From Rhodocista pekingensis (GTDB taxonomy: Bacteria; Pseudomonadota; Alphaproteobacteria; Azospirillales; Azospirillaceae), in NCBI RefSeq assembly GCF_042665545.1, contig NZ_JBHTCM010000010.1, positions 921,899 through 985,898 of the forward strand: a stretch of 64,000 nt of DNA. The letters run 5' to 3'. The position numbers and the translations under genes are program-made. Shown here piece by piece: positions 8,842 to 17,671 of this stretch. Each line of letters begins with the position of its first letter. The first letter of the stretch is position 1. Under the pieces are notes generated by a model, which did not search any database, was not told where the DNA came from, and saw nothing but the letters and a program-made list of their open reading frames with translations.

Positions 8842-9398
8842 CGCAGGCGCATCCGCCCGGCCGCCGGCCGGACCGGTCCGGACCGCCGACGGAACAGAAC
8901 GGCGGCTCTGGTGTTCGCCGGCACACGCCCCGGCCCGCCCACGGCGGCGCCCCGCCCCCTCTGATAGCAGAAATATGCCCCCCGGCACGCTACGGTGCCC
9001 GGATCGGGGAGATATGCCCCCCGGCGCTTCTACCCCTTTCTTGGTGGAAAGAATGCGCCTTTTACTTGTCGCATCCAGGTCACGGCCCGCCCCTCCCCGG
9101 ACGGATGAGGACAGGAGAACCTTGCATACGGCCGGACAGATACAGAACGCCCGATGATTATCCTTTTTTGCGGGTCTATTATTTGAAGTTCCGAGGTCTT
9201 TGCGTGACATCGGGGCAACAAACGCGATGATTTTCTGTATCGCCCTCCCCCAGAAGCATAGCCGATTCATGCGCCTGTGAACAAAGGGTCGCGCCCCCGT
9301 GTTTGGTGCCGGTACTGCGGTGCGGCATCGGACGGGGTCCGGGCGGCGACCGCGCCGGCCGGCCGCCGCCGGCCGCGAAACCTGAACGCAGGCCCACG
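8842..9398. other. Intergenic region upstream of the sugar transferase
   Basis: No gene is apparent. The stretch at about 9040-9260 is clearly less GC-rich than its surroundings and probably holds the promoter of the glycan genes that follow. A 14-bp direct repeat (ATATGCCCCCCGGC) occurs at 8973-8986 and 9012-9025, 39 bp apart, a spacing close to four helical turns. Confidence 0.5.
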
Positions 9399-10847
9399 AT
9401 GTCGATTCAAACCGGGTTCTCGACCGCCGGTCCGGTGTCGGCCGGAGCCATGGTCCGCAACTCCACCCTCTTGGTGCTGGGCGACGCGCTGGCCGCCGTC
9501 GCGGCCTTCGCCGTGTCCGGCTTCCTGGGCTACTGGCTGTCCGATCTGCTGGAACCGGGGCCGCCGCCGATGGTGGACGGCGACCTGGTGGTGCGCCGGA
9601 TCATCCACTATGCGGTCTTCGTCGCGGGCCTGATGCTGTGGCTGGCCGTGCAGGGCCATTACAACCGCCGCATCCCGTTCTGGACCGAGCTGAAGCAGAT
9701 CGTGCTGGCCGTCGCCCTGGCCGGCCTCCTGGACGGCTTCAGCCAGTACGCCTTCAAGCAGCAGTTCTCCCGCGTCTGGCTGGGCACGAACTGGGCCATG
9801 GTGGCGCTGTTCCTGGTGATGGCGCGGCACGGGGTGAAGGCGATGCTGACCGCCCTGGGGACGTGGCAGTGCCCGACCCTGCTGGTCGGCTCCGGCCCGA
9901 CGGCGCGGGCGGCGCAGGACGCGCTCGCCTCCGAACGGCACCTGGGCTACGTCGTCGTCGGCAGCGTGGCGCTGGGCGGGGCGGCCGGCGACGACCGCAG
10001 CACGACGGCCGCCGTCTGGAGCGCCTACCGCCGCTTCGGCGCCCGTTTCGTCGTCGTCGCGCCCGACGCCGCCGACATCCCGCGGACCGAGCCGGTCATC
10101 GCGGACCTGACCCGGCGGCGGGTGAACTTCGCCGTGATCCCCTCGATCTTCGGCATGAGCGTCCTGGGCCTGCGCTCGGAGAGCTTCTTCAGCCACGACG
10201 TCGTGATGCTGACCGGCCAGAACAATCTGGCCGAACCGCTGATGCGGGTGATGAAGCGCCTGTTCGACGTGACGGTGGCCTCGGCCCTGCTGGTCGTGCT
10301 CGCCCCCTTCATGCTGGGCGTGGCGGCGCTGATCAGGCGCGACGGCGGGCCGGCCCTGTTCGCGCACCGCCGCGTGGGCATGAACGACACCCGGTTCGGC
10401 TGCCTGAAATTCCGCACCATGATCGTCAACGCCGACGAGGTGCTGCGCCGGGTGCTGGAGACGGACCCCGAGGCGCGCGCCGAATGGGAACGCGACTTCA
10501 AGCTGCGCAACGATCCGCGGATCACCCCGGTGGGCCGCTTCCTGCGCCGCACCTCGCTGGACGAGCTGCCCCAGCTCATCAACGTGGTGCGCGGCGAGAT
10601 GAGCCTGGTCGGCCCCCGCCCCATCATCGAGAAGGAGATGGAGCGGTATGGCGACGACATCCGTTACTACCTGGAGGCGCGCCCCGGCCTGACCGGCCTG
10701 TGGCAGGTGTCCGGCCGCAACGACAGCGGCTACGGCCGACGCGTGAAGCTCGACGCCTGGTACGTCAAGAACTGGTCGCTCTGGCACGACATCACGATCC
10801 TTCTGAAGACGGTCCGGGTGGTGCTGACCAAGGAGGGAGCCTACTGA
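9399..10847 (+). CDS. Polyprenyl-phosphate hexose-1-phosphate transferase (initiating enzyme)
   Basis: A 482-residue WbaP/WcaJ/GumD-type bacterial sugar transferase, which loads the first hexose-1-phosphate onto undecaprenyl phosphate and so starts exopolysaccharide assembly. The N-terminal part has four hydrophobic helices and a degenerate Rossmann-like region with LLVGSGPTAR. After a further membrane segment (residues about 295-315) comes the catalytic domain with RRVGMNDTRFGCLKFRTM, ITPVGRFLRRTSLDELPQL and GEMSLVGPRP. ATG 9399 is preferred over upstream GTGs. galE begins two bases after the stop. Whether glucose or galactose is transferred cannot be decided; the adjacent galE would supply UDP-galactose. 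Confidence 0.9.
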   Translation: MSIQTGFSTAGPVSAGAMVRNSTLLVLGDALAAVAAFAVSGFLGYWLSDLLEPGPPPMVDGDLVVRRIIHYAVFVAGLMLWLAVQGHYNRRIPFWTELKQIVLAVALAGLLDGFSQYAFKQQFSRVWLGTNWAMVALFLVMARHGVKAMLTALGTWQCPTLLVGSGPTARAAQDALASERHLGYVVVGSVALGGAAGDDRSTTAAVWSAYRRFGARFVVVAPDAADIPRTEPVIADLTRRRVNFAVIPSIFGMSVLGLRSESFFSHDVVMLTGQNNLAEPLMRVMKRLFDVTVASALLVVLAPFMLGVAALIRRDGGPALFAHRRVGMNDTRFGCLKFRTMIVNADEVLRRVLETDPEARAEWERDFKLRNDPRITPVGRFLRRTSLDELPQLINVVRGEMSLVGPRPIIEKEMERYGDDIRYYLEARPGLTGLWQVSGRNDSGYGRRVKLDAWYVKNWSLWHDITILLKTVRVVLTKEGAY

Positions 10848-10848
10848 G

Positions 10849-11835
10849 ATGCGGACCGTCCTGGTGACCGGTGGCGCCGGCTATGTCGGCAGCCACACCT
10901 GCAAGCTGTTGGCCGCGTCGGGCTACCGCCCCGTCGTCTACGACAATCTCAGCCGCGGGCAGCGGGCGGCGGTGCGCTGGGGGCCGCTGGTCGTCGGCGA
11001 CCTGACCGACCGCGCCCGCCTGGACGAGGCCTTCGCCGCGTGGCAGCCGTCCGCCGTGATCCACTTCGCGGCCCTGACCTATGTCGGGGAGAGCGTGGAG
11101 AAACCGGCGCTCTACCACCACGTCAATGTCGGCGGCAGCCGCACGCTGGTGGAGGCCGCCACGGCCGCCGGCGTGGACCGGCTGGTCTTCTCCAGCACGG
11201 CCGCCGTCTACGGCACACCGCTGCGGACCCCGATCGCGGAGGACCATCCGCTCCGCCCGATCAACCCCTACGGCGAGACGAAGCTGCGGGTGGAGGAGCT
11301 GCTGGCGGCCGCCGCCCCCCGCCTGCGCAGCGTGGCGCTGCGCTACTTCAACGCCGCCGGCGCCGACCCTGAGGGCGAGATCGGGGAGGATCACGAGCCG
11401 GAGACGCACGCCATCCCGCTGGCGATCCAGGCGGTGCTGGGCGAACGGCGGGAGTTCCGCATCTTCGGCACCGACTATCCCACCCCCGACGGCACCGCCG
11501 TGCGGGACTATGTTCATGTCATGGATCTGGCGCAGGCGCACCTGCTGGCGCTGGAGCATCTGGAGCGCGGCGGCGCGGGCACTCAGGTGAATCTCGGCAC
11601 CGGCAGCGGCACGTCGGTGGCCGAACTGCTGCGTGCTGTCGCCCGCGCGGCCGGCCGGCCGGTGCCGTCCGTGACCGCCCCGCGCCGGGCCGGCGACCCG
11701 CCGGTGCTGGTGGCCGACGGCCGGCGGGCGCGCGAACTGCTGGGCTGGCAGCCCCGCTTCGACAGTCTGGACGCCATCGTCGAGACGGCCTGGCAGTGGC
11801 ACACCGGGGCGCTGCGCCGCCGCCGCGCCGCCTGA
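10849..11835 (+). CDS. galE: UDP-glucose 4-epimerase
   Basis: A 328-residue extended short-chain dehydrogenase. The NAD site is TGGAGYVGSH (residues 7-16) and the catalytic YxxxK is Tyr141/Lys145 in YGETK. RDYVHVMDLAQAHLLAL is typical of GalE. It interconverts UDP-glucose and UDP-galactose in the cytoplasm. It is tightly linked to the initiating transferase (AGGAGGG in the end of that gene provides the ribosome binding site), so its job is probably to supply nucleotide sugar for this polysaccharide. Confidence 0.93.
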   Translation: MRTVLVTGGAGYVGSHTCKLLAASGYRPVVYDNLSRGQRAAVRWGPLVVGDLTDRARLDEAFAAWQPSAVIHFAALTYVGESVEKPALYHHVNVGGSRTLVEAATAAGVDRLVFSSTAAVYGTPLRTPIAEDHPLRPINPYGETKLRVEELLAAAAPRLRSVALRYFNAAGADPEGEIGEDHEPETHAIPLAIQAVLGERREFRIFGTDYPTPDGTAVRDYVHVMDLAQAHLLALEHLERGGAGTQVNLGTGSGTSVAELLRAVARAAGRPVPSVTAPRRAGDPPVLVADGRRARELLGWQPRFDSLDAIVETAWQWHTGALRRRRAA

Positions 11836-11848
11836 GCCGGCCGTCGCC

Positions 11849-12865
11849 ATGCCCAGGCTCCGCGTGCTGCAACCGGGGATCGCGGACGACTGCGCCCCGC
11901 AGATCCAGAAGGCCCTGGACGAGGTCGCCGCCGCCGGCGGGGGCGAGGTGGTGCTGCCGCCCGGCGACTGGCCCTACCGCGGCGCGCTGACGGTAGGCAG
12001 CGGGACGGTCCTGCGCGGCAGTGCCGGCACCCGCCTGCTGGCGCTGGACCCGCGCGAGAGCGCGGTGCGTCTGCGCGGTCGCTTCCCCGCAGTGCGCGAC
12101 CTGCTGCTGGACGGCCGGGCGACGCGGCGGTCCTCCGCCGGCGATGCCGCGGGCTTCCGGCTGCTGCGGGCGGAGGAGGCGGAGCTGGACCGGGTGCGCG
12201 TCACCCGCACCGCCGCCGCCGGCATCTTCGTGCAGGAGACGGTGGGCTTCCGCATCACCCACAGCACCGTCCACGGCTGCCTGGCCGACGGCTTCCATGT
12301 CACCGCGGCCAGCCGCTACGGCCAGATCCTGGGCTGCCGTTCCTACGACAACGGCGACGACCTGTTCGCGCTGGTCGGCTATGCCAGCAACGGCGCCCCG
12401 GTCGAGCATATGGTGATCGCGGACAATATCGGCCGCAACGGGGCGGCCCGGGGCATCACCTGCCTGGGGGCCCGGCACGTCGCCATCACCGGCAACCTGA
12501 TCCACGGCAGCGCCGCCGCCGGCATCTATCTGCACCAGGAAAGCAGCTACGACACCTTCGCCCCGTCCTGGGTGGTGGTCAGCGGCAACGTGCTGCGCGA
12601 CGTCGCCCGCAAGGCCAGCCATGCCGGCCTGTTCGTCGGCGGCGGCCGGGGTGCGCAGCCGCTGAAGGCGGGCGGCACCCTGTCCAACGCCATCGAGCAG
12701 GTGGTGCTGTCCGGCAACCTGCTGGACGGGTCCGGCCATGACGGGCTGTACGTCTCCAGCCGGGCGCGGCGCGTGACCGGCAGCGGCAACGTGGTGCGCA
12801 ATGTCCGCCAGGGGGCGGTCCGCATCGACTCCCGCGAGTCGAGCGTGGAGGCGGTGGCGGAATAG
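11849..12865 (+). CDS. Right-handed beta-helix protein (lyase/epimerase-like)
   Basis: A 338-residue protein made of repeated beta-helix coils, with many GN-x-hydrophobic turns such as ITGNLIHGS and LSGNLLDGS. It starts 13 bp after galE. Segments GDDLFALVGYASNGAPV and SSYDTF have counterparts in the larger beta-helix protein at 15793-17367, so the two are paralogues. The fold is that of pectate lyase 3, alginate epimerase and phage depolymerase proteins. No signal peptide is seen. It may cleave or epimerise uronic acid in the exopolysaccharide, but catalytic residues cannot be assigned by eye. Confidence 0.8.
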   Translation: MPRLRVLQPGIADDCAPQIQKALDEVAAAGGGEVVLPPGDWPYRGALTVGSGTVLRGSAGTRLLALDPRESAVRLRGRFPAVRDLLLDGRATRRSSAGDAAGFRLLRAEEAELDRVRVTRTAAAGIFVQETVGFRITHSTVHGCLADGFHVTAASRYGQILGCRSYDNGDDLFALVGYASNGAPVEHMVIADNIGRNGAARGITCLGARHVAITGNLIHGSAAAGIYLHQESSYDTFAPSWVVVSGNVLRDVARKASHAGLFVGGGRGAQPLKAGGTLSNAIEQVVLSGNLLDGSGHDGLYVSSRARRVTGSGNVVRNVRQGAVRIDSRESSVEAVAE

Positions 12866-12875
12866 CCCCCGCCCC

Positions 12876-14180
12876 TCAGCGCCCTTCCCCCAGCCCCCCG
12901 TCCGGCACCATGCCCGCGGAGACCGGGGCCGCCCCCACGGGAGACGCCCCCCCGGGAGATGCCCCCATGGGAGCCGACTTGGGTGACGCCTTGGGCGCGG
13001 TCGTGGCGGCCGGCGCCGGGCGCTTCGGTGGGCGCGAGCGGGCGTGCAGCCAGGCCGGCAGCGTCAGCGACGCCAGCGCCACGAGACCGATCCCGCTGGC
13101 GACGACGGGGCCGGGGTCTCCCGTCCAGGTGACCAGCCAGGCCGCCAGATACACGACCAGCACATGCCAGGCGTAGACCTGGAGCGAGTGCTGCCCCAGG
13201 AACACCAGCCAGGGCAGGCGGAAGAAGCGGTCCATCAGCCGGGCCAGGACCCGCACCGGCGCCCAGGGCGACTCCGGCCCCAGGATCAGCAGCCAGAGCA
13301 CGAGGCCGAGATAGACCAGGAAGTTCACCACATGCAGGACGCTGAAGTGGAAGCGGACGAAGCTGCCGCCGAAGGCCTCGCTGAAGCCCGGTCCCAGCAG
13401 CTCCAGCTTGAACACCAGCTTGACGGCCAGGAAGAACAGCGCCCCCCCGGTCAGCAGCAGGAACAGGCCGCGGCAGTGGGTCCGCACCCAGGCCGCCGGG
13501 TCGATCCGGCCCGAACTCATGCCGAACCCGACCCAGACGCCGAACACGAACAGCACCTGCCAGCCCAGCGGATCGAAACCCCAGCGGATCTCGAAGGCCG
13601 GCACCGCCTGCCGGACGGCCGCTTCGGCCAGGGAGGCCAGCGCCCCCGGCAGGCCGGTCTGCGCCAGCATCCAGAGCAGCACGCTGCCGGCCAGCAGCTC
13701 CGGAGTCCGCCCGGACCGCATCAGGGCGATCATGGCCGGGGTCAGGGCCAGATAGATCATGTACATCGGCAGGATGTCCATGAAGGTCGGCTGGTAGAGC
13801 AGGGTCCCGGCCGACGCCACCGCCACGTCGAAGTCGCGGTAGAACAAGGGCGCCATCGCCTCCCAGGCGGCGCTGCCCGTCGCCAGGATCAGCACGGCGA
13901 CGGCCAGCAGCACCCAGGCATGGTAGCGCAGGATCGTCAGCACCCGGTCATGGATGCGCGCGCGCATCAGGGCATCGCCCTTCTTCAGGGCCAGCCCGCC
14001 ATAGAACAGGCCGGAGACGACGCCGGACAGCAGCACGAAGCCCTGCGCGTCCTCCACGAAGCCCAGCTTGGCGTGGTTCACCGCCGCGAACGGCAGCGGG
14101 ATCGTGCCGTTCAGGTGGTTGATCAGCATGAAGACCAGGAAGAAGCCCCGGAAACCGTCGATCAGGACATAGCGCGGCAT
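12876..14180 (-). CDS. OpgC-family membrane acyltransferase-like protein
   Basis: A 434-residue integral membrane protein beginning PRYVLIDGFRGFFLVFMLINHL, the hallmark of the OpgC family (acyltransferase-3 related), with an RG/NH pair in the first helix. About ten hydrophobic segments follow, ending with WLVFLGQHSLQVYAWHV. OpgC adds succinyl groups to periplasmic glucans; relatives in polysaccharide loci acylate glycans. The last 55 residues are a Pro/Ala/Gly/Ser low-complexity tail with repeated GASP-type units, encoded by C-rich repeats. It converges on the beta-helix gene, about 10 bp apart. Confidence 0.85.
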   Translation of the reverse strand: MPRYVLIDGFRGFFLVFMLINHLNGTIPLPFAAVNHAKLGFVEDAQGFVLLSGVVSGLFYGGLALKKGDALMRARIHDRVLTILRYHAWVLLAVAVLILATGSAAWEAMAPLFYRDFDVAVASAGTLLYQPTFMDILPMYMIYLALTPAMIALMRSGRTPELLAGSVLLWMLAQTGLPGALASLAEAAVRQAVPAFEIRWGFDPLGWQVLFVFGVWVGFGMSSGRIDPAAWVRTHCRGLFLLLTGGALFFLAVKLVFKLELLGPGFSEAFGGSFVRFHFSVLHVVNFLVYLGLVLWLLILGPESPWAPVRVLARLMDRFFRLPWLVFLGQHSLQVYAWHVLVVYLAAWLVTWTGDPGPVVASGIGLVALASLTLPAWLHARSRPPKRPAPAATTAPKASPKSAPMGASPGGASPVGAAPVSAGMVPDGGLGEGR

Positions 14181-14282
14181 GCGGCCATCCTCGTGGACAT
14201 CGGTGTGGGCATCGGACTGCCGGGCCGCGGCACCGGCGCGGGCGGTCCCGGGGTGCCCCCGTCGGAGGGGCGGGCGGACGCG

Positions 14283-15593
14283 CTAGGCGCCCAGGCTGCC
14301 GGGCGCCGCAGGGGCGGGCGCTGCGGGCTGGAACCGGGCGCCCTGGGAGATCAGGCGCGCGCCGATCCAGGCGAGCAGGAACAGCACGAACGGGGTGATG
14401 CAGCGCGAGGAATAGAGGTAGACGAAGCGCGGCAGCTCCACCACCGTCAGAAACAGCACCGGATAGACCGCCAGCGAGACCAGATGCCCGCGGCTGGCCC
14501 GCAGATGCGTCAGGAACAGCAGCGTCACCAGCAGCGCCAGCACGCCCGTCCCCCACCAGCCGAAATCCGACATCAGCACGGCCAGCCCGCCGGGATTGGT
14601 CATCTCCTCGTTGCCGACATCATACTGCTCGATCAGGATGTTGATCTGGCTCGGGGCCTCCTCCTCCGCGAGACCGAAGCGCGCGCCGATGCTGCGCAGG
14701 CCGCGGAGATAGAACTCCGTCGTGTAGAAATACTGCTCCTTCAGCATGAAATAGAACTTGTTCGTCACGTCCGTGTAGTAGAGCGCCAGACGCTCCAGGT
14801 TCCATTGCAGGATGAAGCCCAGATCCAGGTGTCCCCAGCCCGTGTCGCGGACGAATTTGGCGTAGAAGCTGCGGAAGATCTCCGCCGTGACGAACAGGAC
14901 CGGCACGGCGACCCCGATCAGCACCAGCCGGGTCAGGGGAATCAGCATCTGCCGCAGCACGGCCAGGCTGACCAGCGCCACCACCGCGAACTCCATCAGC
15001 GCCAGCCGTTCGGCCAGCAGGAAGGCGCGCACGGCCAGCACCACCGCCAGCCAGAGCAGCTCGCGCCGGTACGGCCGCTGCCGGGCCAGCGAGAGATAGA
15101 GGAACGGGCCGATGGCGAAGAGGTAGGACTGGCTGAGGATGTTCACCCCGCCCAGATCCGCCATCGCCGCCTTCATGGAGAAGATCGAGCCGCTGTAGTG
15201 CGGGATGCACCAGGCCAGGATGCCGATATTGGCGACGACCGCGACCCAGATCAGGATGCGCGTGAACAGGTAGAGCGTGTCGCGGAAAGGCGCCTCCAGC
15301 CGTTCCGGCCGCGGATCGAAGCGCGGGTCCAGCAGCGCGGCATAGAGCGCATAGGCGCCGAGCAGCAGGCCGGCCAGAACGAGGCAGGTCAGCAGATGCT
15401 CCAGCGGCCCCACCATCTTGACGATCTCCATGTATTCCATGGGGACCAGGTAGGGCAGCAGGGTGAGCATCAGGAACGCGGCCACGGCATAGGCCGGGTT
15501 GCCGACGTTCGCCACGGGCCGGCCGGCAACGCCGGGCAGCAGGATACCGGCCGGGCTGTTGCGGCCTGCCGTAGGAAATGTGGGCGCCTGCAT
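14283..15593 (-). CDS. Wzy-like O-antigen/exopolysaccharide polymerase
   Basis: A 436-residue multi-spanning membrane protein with about eleven hydrophobic segments and a long hydrophilic loop in the C-terminal half (residues about 285-345, around EQYFYTTEFYLRGLRSIG), the usual layout of oligosaccharide-repeat polymerases. Sequence conservation in this family is weak, so the call rests on topology and neighbourhood. It would join flipped repeat units in the periplasm. ATG 15593 is chosen; upstream codons in the open frame are low-complexity. It lies about 100 bp upstream of the OpgC-like gene on the same strand. Confidence 0.75.
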   Translation of the reverse strand: MQAPTFPTAGRNSPAGILLPGVAGRPVANVGNPAYAVAAFLMLTLLPYLVPMEYMEIVKMVGPLEHLLTCLVLAGLLLGAYALYAALLDPRFDPRPERLEAPFRDTLYLFTRILIWVAVVANIGILAWCIPHYSGSIFSMKAAMADLGGVNILSQSYLFAIGPFLYLSLARQRPYRRELLWLAVVLAVRAFLLAERLALMEFAVVALVSLAVLRQMLIPLTRLVLIGVAVPVLFVTAEIFRSFYAKFVRDTGWGHLDLGFILQWNLERLALYYTDVTNKFYFMLKEQYFYTTEFYLRGLRSIGARFGLAEEEAPSQINILIEQYDVGNEEMTNPGGLAVLMSDFGWWGTGVLALLVTLLFLTHLRASRGHLVSLAVYPVLFLTVVELPRFVYLYSSRCITPFVLFLLAWIGARLISQGARFQPAAPAPAAPGSLGA

Positions 15594-15792
15594 CTCTCGG
15601 GCTCGCTGGCAACGGGCAGCACCCGCGGGGAACGGGCACCGCCCGCGGGGAACGGTCACCGGAGGTCGGAACGCGGGTGCAGCAAGGCGGGTTCCCGGGG
15701 TCGGCCACCAGGGCCGCCCCGGAGCCGGAGGGGCTACCCACCCTGCCCGCCCCCTACCCGCGCCCCCTGCCCGCGCCCCCTGCCCGCCCCGC

Positions 15793-17367
15793 CTAGGCGG
15801 CGGCGTCCACCCCGACCAGCCCGATCGCCTCCAGATCGACATGCAGGATGCCGTTGCCGAACATCTGGCCGGCCCGGCCCGGATCGATCATGGTGCCGTC
15901 GATCTCGATCCGGTCGATCTCCAGGTTGCGGTCCTTTCCCGGCCCCCCGTAGAGGTCGTTGGCGTACTCGATGGAGAGCCGGTCCGGCAGGCCGCCATCC
16001 GCCAGATCGCCATCCCCCAGATCGCCGTCCGCCAGATCGAAGGTGAAGACCTGCCAGCCCGTGCCGCGCTGGGTGGTGACGTCCTGCACCTCACCGACCT
16101 GCTTCCCGTCCGCCAGCAGGCGGAATTCGGCATCGCCCTTGTAGCTGTTGCCGGCGGCGTAGACCTTGACCGTGGCGCCGCCCCCGTCCGCCGGGTCCCC
16201 CCCGTGCGTCGGGTCGGGAGCCTTGTCCCGCACCGGAACCACCGGCCTGACGTCGGGCGCGGGCACGCCGGTTGCCGGGCTGCTGTCGAGGGGACCGCTG
16301 TCCTGGGGGCCGGCGCTGCCCTTCCAGGCGCCGCGGCTGCCGACATTGCCGCTCTGAACGACGTCGCCGGTCCGGTCCAGGATGACGACCGGCTTGTTGC
16401 CGGGGCTTTCGATCAGGTTGTTCTCCAGCCGCACATCGTCGATGGCGCGGCCGCGCAGCAGGATGCCGTCCTTCACCGCGTCCACGATCCCGTTGCCGCG
16501 GATGACGATGTCCTCCAGCATCCGGCCGGTGCCGCTGAACAGGGTGATGGCGCCCTGGCCGGTGTTCCAGCCGCCGACATTCTCGACGTGGTTCTTCTCG
16601 ACCGTGACGTTCCTGACGCCGAAGGTGTCGTAGGCGGGTTCGGAGGCGAGATAGATCCCGGCCCGCCCGGCCTTGTTGCCCTCGACATGGTTGTCCCGGA
16701 TGGTCACGTTCTCGCCGCCCACCACGGTGATGTTGCGGCCCCAGAGATTGTCCGTGACGGTGTTGCCGGTGATCGTGATGTCGCGCACCGGCGCGCCGTT
16801 CCTCATGTAGCTGACCACGGCGATGCCGTCGTCGCCGCCGCCCGACACCCGGTTCCCGCTGACCACGATGTCGTGGGACGCCTGGGAGATGTGGATGGAG
16901 TCGGCATTGGTGCTGCGCACCGTGTTGTTGCTGATGCGCCCGTCCGAGGCGCCGTAGCCGACCAGGATGCCGGCCCCGAAGGAATTGTTGATGGTGACGT
17001 TGTCGATCACCCAGTCGCGGGCGCCGGTGACCCAGATCTTCGTGCTGTCGCCGGTATAGCCGCGGGCAGTGGCGTCGCTGTCCAGGGTCAGGTTGCGGAT
17101 GGAACCGCCGCTGCCGGACAGGCGCACCGTCTGGTCGTCGAAGCTGGAGGAGGCGCCGACCGCCTTCAGGACGGACCTGGCGCCGGCCCCCACCAGATCC
17201 ACGCCGTCGGCGTGCAGCATGCCCTTGTGCAGGAAGGTCCCCTCGGGGACGTAGACCGTCTGGCCGGTGGCCTTGGCGTGGTCGAGCGCCTTCTGGATGG
17301 CGACCTTGTTGTCGCTGCGCCCGTCGCCGCGGGCGCCGAAATCGGTGATGGAAACCTGCGTTGCCAT
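15793..17367 (-). CDS. Beta-helix protein with C-terminal carbohydrate-binding module
   Basis: 524 residues. The N-terminus SITDFGARGDGRSDNKVAIQKALD is the pectate-lyase-superfamily start, followed by roughly ten beta-helix coils rich in GN and NN turns (NRVSGGGDDGIAVVSY, TITGNTVTDNLWGRNI). A Pro/Asp linker at about 350-400 leads to a module reading VKVYAAGNSYKGDAEFRLLA ... YANDLYGGPGKDRNLEIDRI. This resembles calcium-dependent xylan-binding modules (CBM60-like), whose Asp-rich loop binds Ca and sugar. Inside it is a DGDLGDGDLADGGL repeat encoded by a near-tandem 15-bp unit. There is no Sec signal; export could be type I. It is probably a polysaccharide lyase or C5-epimerase for the local glycan; activity is inferred. 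Confidence 0.82.
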   Translation of the reverse strand: MATQVSITDFGARGDGRSDNKVAIQKALDHAKATGQTVYVPEGTFLHKGMLHADGVDLVGAGARSVLKAVGASSSFDDQTVRLSGSGGSIRNLTLDSDATARGYTGDSTKIWVTGARDWVIDNVTINNSFGAGILVGYGASDGRISNNTVRSTNADSIHISQASHDIVVSGNRVSGGGDDGIAVVSYMRNGAPVRDITITGNTVTDNLWGRNITVVGGENVTIRDNHVEGNKAGRAGIYLASEPAYDTFGVRNVTVEKNHVENVGGWNTGQGAITLFSGTGRMLEDIVIRGNGIVDAVKDGILLRGRAIDDVRLENNLIESPGNKPVVILDRTGDVVQSGNVGSRGAWKGSAGPQDSGPLDSSPATGVPAPDVRPVVPVRDKAPDPTHGGDPADGGGATVKVYAAGNSYKGDAEFRLLADGKQVGEVQDVTTQRGTGWQVFTFDLADGDLGDGDLADGGLPDRLSIEYANDLYGGPGKDRNLEIDRIEIDGTMIDPGRAGQMFGNGILHVDLEAIGLVGVDAAA

Positions 17368-17671
17368 TGCGTCGGTCCTGATCCGTTATCGCGGGGGAGC
17401 CGGCGCGCCCCGGCCGGAGAGGCCGGAGAACCCCGGGAGTGCCGCGGTCGGACCCTGTCCCGACGCCATGCGTCGCAGGAAAGGCGCCGACCGCCGGGGC
17501 AAACTCCGGGGTCTTGGTTAATGAAACGTAAATCCATCCGGGTCAGGCCAAGCGGAAACCGCACACAAAAGCAGTTTCCGCGCCTGTTCCCGTAATAATC
17601 ATCGGCACACAAAACGGTCTATGCTGTGACCTTTTCCATGCTCTCCCGGTCACGACCGGGGACATCCGCTG
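17368..17671. other. Intergenic region with inverted repeat
   Basis: This 304-bp gap is AT-richer than average and probably carries the minus-strand promoter of the beta-helix gene. A perfect 8-bp inverted repeat, GCGGAAAC/GTTTCCGC with a 14-base spacer, lies at 17552-17581. It could be a regulator site or an RNA hairpin. There is no T-run next to it, so it is not a standard terminator. Confidence 0.5.

Noticed and set aside
9140..9180. Terminator around the T6 run upstream of the sugar transferase
   Set aside because: The T-run lies inside the possible loop (CCCG ... CGGG) rather than after a stem, and the stem has only 4 bp.
13044..16046. 1000-codon plus-strand open frame across the OpgC-like and polymerase genes
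   Set aside because: Composition is Gln/His/Arg/Asp-rich and repetitive, and the minus strand has two convincing membrane proteins. It is the antisense of their hydrophobic codons.
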